The notes: generated by a model from the letters alone, not told the origin. 64,000 nt of DNA from Verrucomicrobiota bacterium (GCA_014860005.1 JACZKP010000004.1:22248-86247), one strand, 5' to 3'. Shown: positions 51,078-60,122, numbered from the stretch's first letter. Translations and numbers: made by a program.

Positions 51078-52601
51078 ATGGAGACGGTGAGAATCTGCGG
51101 TGGTTGTGGCTTGGAGTTGCCGGGCGACTCCACCCAGAACTTTTGTGCGAACTGCCTCTCCAAGGCAGGCGAAGAAAAGGCCCCGCGGAACGAACCATCG
51201 CCGCGGTCCGCGCCTCACACCCTCACTGCGCCACATCCCGACGCGCTGAGAAGCCTTTTCCCGCAGCTTGATATCCTTGGCCTGATTGGCTGCGGCGGAA
51301 TGGGCGCGGTTTACCGGGCACGCCAGCGGGGCCTCGACCGAGTGGTTGCCCTCAAGATTCTTCCCCAGCAGTTTTCCAAGGATCGCGGCTTCGCCGAGCG
51401 GTTTGCCCGCGAAGCCCGTGCCCTCGCGAGGTTGGACCACCCCAACATCGTGGACGTCTATGATCTCGGTCAGGCCGGTGCGATTTATTACTTTCTCATG
51501 GAGTTTGTGGATGGGGTGAATCTTCGGCAGATGCTGGAGTCGCATCGGCTGACCCCGCAGGAATCCCTGAACATCATGACGCAAGTCTGCGAAGCGATGG
51601 AGTACGCTCATGGCGAAGGCGTTGTTCACCGGGACATTAAGCCGGAGAACATTCTGTTGGATCAAAAAGGCCGCGTGAAGATCGCGGATTTCGGTTTGTC
51701 CAAACTGCTGGTCGCGGAAGCGAAGGCCGTTCAATTGACCCAGGCCAACCATGTTTTGGGCACAATGCACTACATGGCGCCCGAGCAGTTCGAGAATCCG
51801 CTCACGGTGGACCACCGCGCCGACATCTATTCGCTCGGCGTGGTCTTCTACGAAATGCTCACGGGCGAACTGCCGCTCGGCAGGTTTGCACTGCCATCGC
51901 AAAAGGCAGCCGTGGACGCGCGACTCGATGAACTGGTGCTGCGCACACTGGATAAGGAGCCCGGACGGCGCTATCAACAGGCGAGCGAGTTGAGATTTCA
52001 GGTGGCAACCATTGCAGGTGTGGCCACGAGTCTCTCGCCGGAAGTGAGCCGCAAACTGAGTTTTGAATACCGGTCCAAGGCGACGCTGTTTGGCTGGCCC
52101 CTCCTGCATATCGCAACGGGCGTTGACCCCGCCACAGGTCGGAAGCGGAGCGCGAAAGGGATCATCGCCGTGGGAACGGCGCCGCGGGGCGTGATTGCCT
52201 TTGGCGACGTGGCGGTCGGAGTAATCGCCTGCGGAATCTTCGGCTATGGTTTGATTTCCATTTCGGTTGTCGGCGTGGGCGTGGTGGCTTGTGGCAGCGT
52301 CGCGGTGGGGTTGTTGCTGGCGATGGGCGGTGTGGCGCTGGCCCCGGTCGCGCTGGGTGGGGCTGCGTTCGGTTACTATGCCAACGGCGCGGTCGCCTGG
52401 GGAATACATGCGCTCAGTCCGCATGTTTACGATCCCGTGGCCGACGCGTTTTTCAAGCCGCATACCGCAAAGTTTATGGACTGGGTGATCAAGGGGTCGC
52501 TGATCTGCATGCCGGTTTTTCTGATACTCGGATTCGTTCCCGCGTGGATGGCCAGGCTTGCCGAACGCCGCAGGAAAGAGCGATTCCGTCAGGAGAAGTG
52601 A
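51078..52601 (+). CDS. Ser/Thr protein kinase with zinc ribbon and glycine-repeat membrane tail
   Basis: From ATG 51078 the product has 507 residues. It starts with a four-Cys zinc ribbon (ICGGCGLELP ... FCANC). The kinase domain at about residues 60-325 is complete: IGCGGMGAVYRA, VALKIL, HRDIKPENILL, DFGLSKL and GTMHYMAPEQFENPLT. The tail (about 345-470) repeats an IAxGxxAxG-type hydrophobic unit about every ten residues (GVIAFGDVAVGVIACG), then one membrane helix and a basic end. The tail may be a membrane-associated solenoid. It is divergent from gcvH across 270 bases. Confidence 0.9.
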   Translation: METVRICGGCGLELPGDSTQNFCANCLSKAGEEKAPRNEPSPRSAPHTLTAPHPDALRSLFPQLDILGLIGCGGMGAVYRARQRGLDRVVALKILPQQFSKDRGFAERFAREARALARLDHPNIVDVYDLGQAGAIYYFLMEFVDGVNLRQMLESHRLTPQESLNIMTQVCEAMEYAHGEGVVHRDIKPENILLDQKGRVKIADFGLSKLLVAEAKAVQLTQANHVLGTMHYMAPEQFENPLTVDHRADIYSLGVVFYEMLTGELPLGRFALPSQKAAVDARLDELVLRTLDKEPGRRYQQASELRFQVATIAGVATSLSPEVSRKLSFEYRSKATLFGWPLLHIATGVDPATGRKRSAKGIIAVGTAPRGVIAFGDVAVGVIACGIFGYGLISISVVGVGVVACGSVAVGLLLAMGGVALAPVALGGAAFGYYANGAVAWGIHALSPHVYDPVADAFFKPHTAKFMDWVIKGSLICMPVFLILGFVPAWMARLAERRRKERFRQEK

Positions 52602-52907
52602 GGATGCTGATCGGCTGGATGGGTTTCAGTTTGGGTGCGCTTCATACTCGGGGCGTCGCTTTCCGCCGATTCAAACTGTCGCTGACCGGTGCCGGGCGCA
52701 ACCAGTTTTTTGTCCCGCTTCGCGGGTTCGTGACGCGGACGTCCCGCCCGTGCGTTGCGCTTCGAACGGGCGAGACGCCCGTGCCACTATTGCCGGTGAA
52801 GCTCACCATGAATCCGCTCGCATCGCCGTAAGGTCTTGGACTGCGCCCAAGTAACCGGTTCACGGATTCATGGCGCGAAACATTTCGGAATGTCTTTCCC
52901 CGGGGAG
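52602..52907. other. Intergenic region with a repeat-like element
   Basis: This 306-base gap between the kinase and the convergent transporter gene holds no gene that I can support. It includes a palindromic, repeat-like element at 52733-52790. No T-rich terminator was recognised. Confidence 0.5.
52733..52790. repeat. Imperfect palindromic (REP-like) element
   Basis: GACGTCCCGCCCGTGC and, after a short centre, GAACGGGCGAGACGCCCGTGCC can fold into a hairpin (CCGCCCGT against ACGGGCGA). Motifs of this kind (ACGGGCG..ACGCCCGTGCC) are familiar as dispersed intergenic elements in Verrucomicrobiota and Planctomycetota genomes. Only one copy was noticed in this window, so the repeat status rests on outside knowledge. 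Confidence 0.45.
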
Positions 52908-54251
52908 TCATGAGGCCGGCTTGGCCGCACTCACCGGAATGGCGTTCCATTTCGGCAACAGGATCAAGGCCGCCAGCAGGACGAAACATCCCATGCCGGT
53001 GAACATTACGTCCCAGCCGTAGCGTTCCGAAATCATTCCGGGCAACCATAGGCCGAGAATCTGGCCGGTGGAGCCCAGTCCGTTGATAAAACCCGCCGCC
53101 GATCCCGCGCCGCCTTTCGTCCCGAAATCCACAGCGCTGGTCGAACTGATCAACGAATCGGGACCGAAGAGAAAGCAACCAATCGCCGCCAGCACGAGGA
53201 TCATCGCCAGCCGGCTATTGGTAGCGGTGATGGTGTTGAAAGAGAATAGAATGAGCGACAGCCCGAACAGACCGAGGACGATGACCGGCATTCGCCGCGC
53301 TTGAAACCATTTGTCCGAGATATGGCCCGCCAGGATCACGCCCACCGGTCCAGCGGCTTCGAAGAACGCGCTGATAAACGCCGTCTCGCCGATGTTCGTG
53401 CCCATGCGTTCGTGGATGATGACCGGCCCCCAAAACAGCAGCGCATAGCGGATCGGTTTGAGCAGAAAGTAAATCGCGCCCAGGCGCAGGATCATCGGAC
53501 TGGCGATCACCTCGCGCGCGTAGTTCAACGCGCCCTGGTGTTTGGCCATCGCCGGTGAGCCGGGTCCCAAGGCGGGAATGACCTCCATGGGTTCGCCGTG
53601 ATATTCTTCCACCGGCGGCAGCCCGAGGTCCTCGGGCCGATTCCGTTGCCGGAAAAAGAACAGCACCGCGATCAGCATCAGCACGAGTGCCGGCAGATGG
53701 AAAGCGTAGCGCCAGCTACCAAAATACAGCGCCACGTAGCCGGCAAATGCGCTCGCCGCCATGCCGCCAAAGGCATAGTTCGTGGACCAGAAGCCGAAGA
53801 CCCGCCCGCGCTCGCGGCGAGAAAACCAATTACTGACGTTCTTGGTCAACGGCGCCCAGCCGGAGGATTGAAACAAGCCTTGCAGGAAGAACAATCCGCC
53901 AAACACGATCACCGAGGTCGAGAAACCCATGAGCACCGCCACTGCGCTCGAACCGACCATGCCGGTCAGCACCACCACCCGGGGGCCGAAACGGTCGCCA
54001 CACATCCCCCACAAGAACTGTCCGGCGGCATAGGCGATACCGAACGACAGGTCCACCAGACCCATGTCGGATTTCGTCATCTCCATCGTCGGATCGTTCA
54101 AGATGCCGACCTTGGCCACGGCGAATGATTTGCGGGTGAAATAATAGCCGACGTAGGCCAGCCAGGTGACGATGAGAATATTCCAGCGCCAACGTTCGTA
54201 ACGCGGGTCGCGAACCAGTGCCGGAGCGGCTTCCGATTTCGGGTTGGTCAT
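52908..54251 (-). CDS. MFS transporter of the organophosphate:phosphate antiporter (GlpT/UhpT) type
   Basis: The 447-residue protein has twelve predicted membrane helices. WLAYVGYYFTRKSFAVAKVG near the start and YAAGQFLWGMCGDRFGPR are the OPA-family signatures (GlpT/UhpT-like), with FQSSGWAPLTKNVSNWFSRR also typical. It is the last of a minus-strand group with an alcohol dehydrogenase and a remnant phosphonatase-like hydrolase, so a phosphonate or phosphate-ester substrate is plausible but not proven. Confidence 0.88.
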   Translation of the reverse strand: MTNPKSEAAPALVRDPRYERWRWNILIVTWLAYVGYYFTRKSFAVAKVGILNDPTMEMTKSDMGLVDLSFGIAYAAGQFLWGMCGDRFGPRVVVLTGMVGSSAVAVLMGFSTSVIVFGGLFFLQGLFQSSGWAPLTKNVSNWFSRRERGRVFGFWSTNYAFGGMAASAFAGYVALYFGSWRYAFHLPALVLMLIAVLFFFRQRNRPEDLGLPPVEEYHGEPMEVIPALGPGSPAMAKHQGALNYAREVIASPMILRLGAIYFLLKPIRYALLFWGPVIIHERMGTNIGETAFISAFFEAAGPVGVILAGHISDKWFQARRMPVIVLGLFGLSLILFSFNTITATNSRLAMILVLAAIGCFLFGPDSLISSTSAVDFGTKGGAGSAAGFINGLGSTGQILGLWLPGMISERYGWDVMFTGMGCFVLLAALILLPKWNAIPVSAAKPAS

Positions 54252-54284
54252 ACGCGGCTGCTCCGGAGGCGCTTCACGTTCCGG

Positions 54285-55394
54285 CTATTGTTCGGAGCCG
54301 GAATCGGTACAGGTTCGTATTCCCACACGATGCGCGCCGGATTTAACGGCATAATTGAAGGCTTCGTTCACCGAGTCGAGATCGAATTTGTCATGCACCA
54401 GACGCGCGAACGGAAAGCGCGTGTGGTTTTGTTCGATGAATTCAACCGCCGCAATCAGGTCTTGCACATTGTAATTATGCAGGCCCGCAATCGTATGAAG
54501 ATTGCGCACTAACTGCTCGGCGTTGATCTGCAACGGTCGTTGCGGAAACACCGCGCCCACCAGCACCAGCGTGCCACCGATTCCCAGGGCGCCGATCAAT
54601 GCTTCCATCGTCTCCGACATCCCGCTGAAATCCAGCGCGACGGTGACGGCTTCCCCGGGAATCCGGGCGGCGAGTTGCTCCTGCAACGGTTGGGCCGGTG
54701 ACAACTTCACCGCAACGTCCGCGCCGAATTCCCGTGCGGTGGTCAGTCGTGCATCATCAATGTCCACCGCGATCACCCGTTCCGCCCCTGCGTTGCGGCA
54801 CATGGCGCAGGCGACGACGCCCAGCATCCCGGCGCCCGCGATCACGACATTCCGATCCTTGACCTCACCAGCGAGCCGGAGGGAACCCGCCACGGTTGCC
54901 ACCGAACAATTGATCAACGCGATCACGGTCAGTGGAATCGGCTGGTCAATGCGCATCACCGGGGTGTGTTGGCGCAGGATGCAGTATTCGGCCAGGCCAC
55001 CGTGCAAGGTGCTGTCGGGTTTTATCTGTTCGTGGCCGTATTTGAACAATCCTTCGCCCTTTTGCGGAATGCCCCGGCGCGCGAGGCAGGAACACGGATC
55101 GGACGCATAAATGGCCCAGGTCACGCGGTCCCCCACGCGCAGTTCCGCGCCGCGGCCATCGCGCGTCGGAGCGCCTGGATCCAGTTCCTCGATGCGGCCC
55201 ACGATTTCGTGGCCGAGGATCGTGGGCGTTTTCTCAATCCGTTTCCCCGTGAAGGTAGTCAGGTCGCTCCGGCAAAGCGTGGTGTACTCGTTGCGCACCA
55301 GGATTTCGCCCGCGCGCAGTGGCGGCACGGCCACGGTTTCATACGTGAAAGGCTGGTCCTTCGAATGAAAAACCGCCAGCCGGCTCGTTCTCAT
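54285..55394 (-). CDS. Zinc-dependent alcohol dehydrogenase, phosphonate-catabolism-associated type
   Basis: The 369-residue medium-chain dehydrogenase has CRSDLTTFTG with the catalytic Cys, GHEIVGRIEELDPGA with the GHE motif, the C.C structural-zinc region SDPCSCLARRG, and the Rossmann motif VIAGAGMLGVVACAMCRNAG. It resembles the dehydrogenases annotated as phosphonate-catabolism-associated. The gene begins 6 bases after the broken hydrolase gene and ends 33 bases before the transporter gene, so all three form one unit. Confidence 0.85.
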   Translation of the reverse strand: MRTSRLAVFHSKDQPFTYETVAVPPLRAGEILVRNEYTTLCRSDLTTFTGKRIEKTPTILGHEIVGRIEELDPGAPTRDGRGAELRVGDRVTWAIYASDPCSCLARRGIPQKGEGLFKYGHEQIKPDSTLHGGLAEYCILRQHTPVMRIDQPIPLTVIALINCSVATVAGSLRLAGEVKDRNVVIAGAGMLGVVACAMCRNAGAERVIAVDIDDARLTTAREFGADVAVKLSPAQPLQEQLAARIPGEAVTVALDFSGMSETMEALIGALGIGGTLVLVGAVFPQRPLQINAEQLVRNLHTIAGLHNYNVQDLIAAVEFIEQNHTRFPFARLVHDKFDLDSVNEAFNYAVKSGAHRVGIRTCTDSGSEQ

Positions 55395-55400
55395 AACAAT

Positions 55401-55828
55401 TCAGGAGAATTCAGGTTCAATCAACTTGGGCAGTTCCTTGACACTCGGAATGACGTAGGTATGCCGGTAGCACCCCCAGGCGGTCACCGGTCGTGGTCCG
55501 CTCAACACACCGATCACGCCGCGGCAGCCGGCATTCGTCCCTTCGAGCATGTCGGCCGGGGTGTCGCCAATCTTGATCACCTCCTGCACGTTTTGAACGT
55601 CGAGCTTTTCCATCGCGTGGAAGATCATGAATGGGGCCGGACGCCCGCGTTCCCCCGGCACGTCCTCAACGTCCACCGAAACGTCCACAAGCCCGTCGCG
55701 CAACCAACCAAGCCCGTCCATGATCGCCCTGGTAATGGCGTGGTGAAAGCCGGTGTCTGTGGCCACCTTGATCCCGTGGTCGTGACACCAGCGGAAAGAT
55801 CGAACATCACGATTTTGATCTGGCTCAT
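55401..55828 (-). pseudogene. Phosphonatase-like HAD hydrolase, remnant with internal deletion and frameshift
   Basis: The gene starts at ATG 55828 with MSQIKIVMFDL, the usual first strand of a HAD hydrolase. The reading frame then changes near 55796-55800 into FRWCHDHGIKVATDTGFHHA, which belongs about 90 residues further along in complete family members. The rest is well kept: GRPAPFMIFHAME, VIKIGDTPADMLEGTNAGC and an ending ELPKLIEPEFS. The cap domain and the GTT loop after the Asp are missing. The gene is therefore probably inactive. It heads the alcohol dehydrogenase/transporter unit. Confidence 0.75.
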
Positions 55829-56089
55829 GCTGGTTGGGCCTGGCTCTGGTTGAATTGTTGCCAGCGAGTCTAGGAGCCCTGGCCCGCTGACACAACCCCG
55901 CCAGTTGTCATTTTTCCGTCTTCGTAACGCCCAACGGCGGGGTTTCCAGCAATCTTCTGTCCTTACGACCGGGCGGTTCAATCCGACCAGCACGCACATC
56001 AGATTTACCAGATTTACCAGACTTGCGCCCGGCCCGTTTGCATGAAAACATCAATAGTTCAAAATTTCAGACCGACTGGAGATTGAGAG
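55829..56089. other. Divergent intergenic region before sufD
   Basis: This 261-base gap separates the minus-strand phosphonate-type group from sufD. It probably holds the promoters of both, but no clear motif or Fe-S regulator site was recognised. The tandem ATTTACCAGATTTACCAG near 56002-56019 is a small direct repeat. Confidence 0.4.
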
Positions 56090-57442
56090 ATGACACTGAC
56101 GATACAGAAGCAGGCGGGACAAAAGGCCGAGGCGTGCGTCGAGGCGTTCAGCCGCTTTGAGCGCGAACCGGGCCAGCCGCCTTGGCTGTTGCTCCGGCGC
56201 AAAGCGGGGCTGGCCCGCTTTGGCGAACTTGGCGTGCCCACGCTGCAACACGAGGATTGGCGCTTCACCAATATGGCCGCCATTGCCCGGCTGCCGTTCG
56301 CGCCGCAATTCGAGTCTATCGTCAACTTCTCCGCGGAATCGCTCCAGGATCTGGCCTTCGCCAAACTGCCCGGCACCCGGTTGGTGTTCGTGAACGGCCA
56401 TTACGCGCCGCAGCTTTCCGTCCTCAATCCGCTGCCCGCCGGCGTGAAAGCTGGCAGCCTTGCGGCAGCACTGTCCTCCGACGCCGCGTTTTTGGAAGCG
56501 CAGCTTGGGCGTTACGCCCAGCCGGCGGACAACGGTTTCGCCGCGCTGAATCAGGCGTTCTTCCTGGACGGCGGTTTTGTTCACGTCCCGGCAGGCACGA
56601 CGGTGGCGGAGCCGATTCAGTTTGTCTATGTGGCCACGACGCGGCAGAACGGCGCCACGTTTCACCCGCGCAATTTGGTCATCGCCGAGGCCAACAGCCA
56701 GGTGACGATTCTGGAAAGTTACGTCTCCCTCGCCGGCTCGGGCTATTTCACCAATGCAATCACCGAGTTGTTCGCCGGCGACAATGCGCATCTGGAGTTC
56801 GTCAAGTTTCAGGATGAAGCCGCGGATGCGTTTCATCTTGCGGGTTTTCACGGCGAGTTTGGCCGGGCCAGCCGCGTGAACGTCCATTCGTTTGCGCTGG
56901 GCGCGAAGCTGTCGCGCAACAACATCCGGACCCGGCTCGCGGGCGAGGGTCTGGAGTGCATCCTCAACGGGCTTTATCTCACGCGCGGCGAGCAACTGGC
57001 CGATCACCACATGGTCGTGGAGCACGCCCAGCCGCATTGCGCCAGCCACGAGTACTTCAACGGCATTCTGGACGACAAATCCAAGGGCGTCTTCCACGGG
57101 CGCATTCTGGTGCAACCGGTCGCGCAGAAAACCGACGCGAAACAGACGAACAAGAATCTGCTGCTCTCAGACGACGCCACGGCCAATACCAAGCCGCAAC
57201 TGGAGATTTACGCCGACGACGTAAAATGCACTCACGGCGCGACCATCGGCCAACTCAATGAGGAATCCATTTTTTATCTGCGCACCCGCGGCCTCGGTCC
57301 GGAAACCGCGCGGCGCATGTTGATCCATGCCTTTGCCGGCGAGATCACCGAGCGCATCCAGTACGAGCCGGCGCGCGAGGAACTCGACAAGCTGGTGTGG
57401 GACAGGCTGGAAGCGAACCCGCATCTGGCCGAGAGAAAATGA
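56090..57442 (+). CDS. sufD: Fe-S cluster assembly scaffold subunit SufD
   Basis: SufD pairs with SufB and SufC in the Fe-S scaffold. The 450-residue product has the SufB/D beta-helix domain: PTLQHEDWRFTNMAAIARLP at the start, GGFVHVPAGTTVAEPIQFVY, and the conserved end GATIGQLNEESIFYLRTRGL with ARRMLIHAFAGEI. HRNNIRTRL-like (LSRNNIRTRLAGEG) and FHGRILVQPVAQKTDAKQ motifs are typical of SufD. sufB and sufC are not in the window, so they must be elsewhere. Confidence 0.94.
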   Translation: MTLTIQKQAGQKAEACVEAFSRFEREPGQPPWLLLRRKAGLARFGELGVPTLQHEDWRFTNMAAIARLPFAPQFESIVNFSAESLQDLAFAKLPGTRLVFVNGHYAPQLSVLNPLPAGVKAGSLAAALSSDAAFLEAQLGRYAQPADNGFAALNQAFFLDGGFVHVPAGTTVAEPIQFVYVATTRQNGATFHPRNLVIAEANSQVTILESYVSLAGSGYFTNAITELFAGDNAHLEFVKFQDEAADAFHLAGFHGEFGRASRVNVHSFALGAKLSRNNIRTRLAGEGLECILNGLYLTRGEQLADHHMVVEHAQPHCASHEYFNGILDDKSKGVFHGRILVQPVAQKTDAKQTNKNLLLSDDATANTKPQLEIYADDVKCTHGATIGQLNEESIFYLRTRGLGPETARRMLIHAFAGEITERIQYEPAREELDKLVWDRLEANPHLAERK

Positions 57443-57453
57443 ACCACGCAAAC

Positions 57454-57523
57454 ACCCAAACACCCAAATACCCAATTCCGCATTCGTTCAGCGCATCGGC
57501 TTTGGATGCTTGGGTGTTTGGGT
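57454..57523. repeat. Inverted repeat between sufD and sufU
   Basis: ACCCAAACACCCAA at 57454-57467 is the perfect reverse complement of TTGGGTGTTTGGGT at 57510-57523, with a 42-base loop. A shifted pairing CCAAATACCCAA/TTGGGTATTTGG is also perfect. The arms are simple CCCAAA-type repeats, so alternative registers exist. It sits between the sufD stop and the sufU start and may attenuate or stabilise the transcript. Confidence 0.6.
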
Positions 57524-57542
57524 ATTTGGAGTTTTCCTCCTC

Positions 57543-57998
57543 ATGTTTGACGACCTGAACGACCTTTATCAGCAGGTCATTCTTGACCACTGCAAGAAGC
57601 CGCGGAATTTCCACGAACTGCCGCAGGCCACCTGCTCGGCGCAGGGTCACAACCCGCTCTGCGGCGACAACTACGCGATTCATGCGCGGCTGGACGGTGA
57701 CACGATTACAGACATCAGCTTCACCGGCTCGGGCTGCTGCATCTCGAAGGCATCGGCGTCGTTGCTCACGGAATTCGCCAAAGGCAAAACCAAAGCCGAC
57801 GTGGAGAAAATGTTCAGCCAGGTCCACGACATGATCACAACCGGCAGGTTCGATGGTGACGTGGGCAAGCTGGCGGTGTTCGCCGGCGTCCACAAATATC
57901 CCGCGCGCGTGAAATGCGCCATCCTCGCCTGGCACGCCGTCATGGCCGCGCTCAAGGGCGAAGGCGGCTCGGTGACGACGGAGTCGGAGGAGATTTGA
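57543..57998 (+). CDS. sufU: SufU-type Fe-S assembly / sulfur transfer protein
   Basis: SufU is a zinc-dependent sulfur acceptor that activates SufS. The 151-residue product (ATG 57543) has YQQVILDHCKKPRNFHELPQ, the first zinc/Cys region HNPLCGDNYAIH, SGCCISKASASLL and VKCAILAWHAVMAAL. The three conserved Cys regions are intact, and the insertion that separates SufU from IscU is present. SufS is encoded at 60770, beyond two toxin-antitoxin modules. Confidence 0.94.
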   Translation: MFDDLNDLYQQVILDHCKKPRNFHELPQATCSAQGHNPLCGDNYAIHARLDGDTITDISFTGSGCCISKASASLLTEFAKGKTKADVEKMFSQVHDMITTGRFDGDVGKLAVFAGVHKYPARVKCAILAWHAVMAALKGEGGSVTTESEEI

Positions 57999-58055
57999 GT
58001 TGCGGGTGGAGTTGCGCTCCTTGCCTTTTCTACTGACCACCGCTAACGTCAGACC

Positions 58056-58256
58056 ATGACGACAACCGTGGAAGCCATTTACGAGGACGGCAAACTCCTG
58101 CTCCCAACGCCGTTGCCTTTGCCTGAAAAATCACACGTCCAGGTAACAATCGAATCGGCGCCCACGAATCGAATGCCTCCACCGGCAGACCAGTTGTTGG
58201 ACTTGGAGCGTCGCAACCGGATCTGGAGGGAACTTGATGACTCCCAAGGTTGGTGA
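58056..58256 (+). CDS. Antitoxin of a MazF/PemK-like module (AF2212-type)
   Basis: The 66-residue protein starts TTTVEAIYEDGKLLLPTPLP, the pattern of the short DUF104/AF2212-type antitoxins (V.AiYe.GvlkP). Its C-terminal part is polar and ends RRNRIWRELDDSQGW, likely the toxin-binding part. It overlaps the toxin gene by 20 bases, a classic toxin-antitoxin order. Confidence 0.8.
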   Translation: MTTTVEAIYEDGKLLLPTPLPLPEKSHVQVTIESAPTNRMPPPADQLLDLERRNRIWRELDDSQGW

Positions 58257-58554
58257 GGTTTACCTGTTGGATTTGGGCTATGAAGGCAAAGTGAGGCCGG
58301 TGGTGGTGATGTCACGCGAAGACTCGGAAGCGCCGCGCGCCCTGGCGCTCTGTGTTCCACTGACGACCGAGAACCGCGGCAGCCGTTACGAGGTGCCGAT
58401 GCCTCGCGTTGCTTGGCTGAAGAAACAGGGTGTGGCGAATGTTCAAGGCATCGCTGCGGCGGGTTTTCATGAGTTAACTGACCGGCGGGGCCAATTTGAC
58501 CCGGCGACAGTTTCAAAAATCAAGAATGCCATTCGTTGGGCGTTCGAACTCTAA
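58237..58554 (+). CDS. MazF/PemK-like toxin
   Basis: The 105-residue protein from ATG 58237 has the PemK/MazF fold motifs: PKVGEVYLLDLGYEGKVRPV, VVVMSRED and a Leu/Pro core ALCVPLTTEN. ANVQGIAAAGFHEL and a C-terminal helix VSKIKNAIRWAFEL follow. The family cleaves mRNA. A ribosome site GGAGGGA at 58225-58231 precedes it, inside the antitoxin gene; a TTG at 58234 is a less likely start. It is inserted between sufU and sufT. Confidence 0.88.
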   Translation: MTPKVGEVYLLDLGYEGKVRPVVVMSREDSEAPRALALCVPLTTENRGSRYEVPMPRVAWLKKQGVANVQGIAAAGFHELTDRRGQFDPATVSKIKNAIRWAFEL

Positions 58555-58653
58555 ATGGACTGCGCCCGTCCGTGGCTGTCCGGCTGAATCAGTTCATCGC
58601 TCTGACAATTTTCCCAAAAGACATTGAGCCGTATTTCAGTTATTCTATCCCCG

Positions 58654-59208
58654 ATGAACAATAATGAACCAACAACTCTGACCCGCGACGTGGAAGCGTC
58701 CGTGGTGCCGGTCGGCACAAAGGTCACGCTAATGAAGGGCGAGACCGCTCAGATCACCCAATCGCTGGGCGGCACCTACACTGTTATCGTCAACGGCAAC
58801 ATGTTCCGCATCGAGTCCAAGGATGCGGATGCCCTTGGGCTCGAGGCGCCAACCAGACCTGCCGTCACGGCCACCAGCGGCCCGGTGACGCAGGAACAAC
58901 TGGAGAAGCAAGTTTGGGAATCGCTCAAGACGTGTTACGACCCGGAGATCCCCGTGAACATCGTGGACCTCGGGCTGATCTACGACTGTCACCTGACGCC
59001 CATCGGCGCGAACAACTTCAAGGCGGACGTGAAGATGACTCTCACTGCGCCCGGTTGCGGCATGGGCCCGGTGCTCGCGCAGGATGTGCAGAACAAACTC
59101 ATCTCGCTCGAACCCATTGATGAAGCCAACGTGGAACTCGTCTGGGATCCGCCATGGAATCAAGGCATGATGACCGAGGCGGCGAAACTCCAGCTTGGGC
59201 TGATGTGA
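58654..59208 (+). CDS. sufT: Probable Fe-S assembly protein SufT
   Basis: SufT helps Fe-S maturation under high demand. From ATG 58654 the product has 184 residues. The N-terminal part (VEASVVPVGTKVTLMKGETA, ITQSLGGTYTVIVNGNMFRI) is typical of SufT, and the C-terminal DUF59/MIP18 domain has LKTCYDPEIPVNIVDLGLIY, TLTAPGCGMGPVLAQDVQN with the conserved Cys, and VELVWDPPWNQGMMTEAAKL. It lies within the suf group. Confidence 0.92.
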   Translation: MNNNEPTTLTRDVEASVVPVGTKVTLMKGETAQITQSLGGTYTVIVNGNMFRIESKDADALGLEAPTRPAVTATSGPVTQEQLEKQVWESLKTCYDPEIPVNIVDLGLIYDCHLTPIGANNFKADVKMTLTAPGCGMGPVLAQDVQNKLISLEPIDEANVELVWDPPWNQGMMTEAAKLQLGLM

Positions 59209-59233
59209 TTTCGACCATGGATGGACACAGATA

Positions 59234-59878
59234 ATGCGAAGCCGATCATCCAGCACCGCGCGGGTAACCAGGGTTAAGATCGCATTCGCGATGTGGTTTA
59301 TCTCGCTAATCATAGTTAGTTGCATCCCGATGAAACCAACAAGAGGTTCACAAGTGGAAAAGACTGCGGCTGAAGCTAGTGCTAACGAGTCTGCGGACCT
59401 TGAGAGGCTTTTTGCCGAGCGTTATTTTGGAACGGGCATGCATTTTGGAAGCAAGGATGCTCAGAAGGGAAGACAAGCTTACAAAGTTCCCCGGAGAGCA
59501 GGGCGGGCAGAAATTTTGGGAGTATACCTCGTGAAGGCCGAAAAACCATGCCACCTTGTTGAGGTGGTGATTTCTGGTGCCAGCGAAGGTTTCGATGTTG
59601 GTGACTTTACCCAAGCGATAGAGGACCGAAGTGTTTCATTTTGGCAGGTTCCATGGATGGAGGTTCTGCTGAATCGAGATGGCACCGCAGTCATGGCCAC
59701 AGCAGATCGCATCAGGCGAGAACCGGGACTGCTTCGCGGCGACGTCCGCCTGGTCTTTTTCTTTCACTACCTGGACGAGCGCAGTGCTTTGCTCTCACCC
59801 TTCGGAGATTTGTCCATCCCTGCGCTAACTAAACGACCAGCGAGACTAAAGAAGCTAAAATATGAAGTTCCCGACTGA
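59234..59878 (+). CDS. Possible lipoprotein of unknown function
   Basis: The 214-residue protein has an N-terminal signal-like helix (IAFAMWFISLIIVSC) with a Cys about residue 30 that could be a lipoprotein site, preceded by a basic start. The rest is soluble with no recognised domain. Its base composition appears more AT-rich than its neighbours, suggesting later arrival. It lies between sufT and the duplicated sufS fragment. Confidence 0.55.
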   Translation: MRSRSSSTARVTRVKIAFAMWFISLIIVSCIPMKPTRGSQVEKTAAEASANESADLERLFAERYFGTGMHFGSKDAQKGRQAYKVPRRAGRAEILGVYLVKAEKPCHLVEVVISGASEGFDVGDFTQAIEDRSVSFWQVPWMEVLLNRDGTAVMATADRIRREPGLLRGDVRLVFFFHYLDERSALLSPFGDLSIPALTKRPARLKKLKYEVPD

Positions 59879-59911
59879 GATTCAAGCGAGCGGACTGTCA
59901 CCAATCCTTAG

Positions 59912-60115
<204 letters not shown>

Positions 60116-60122
60116 TAGCCCG

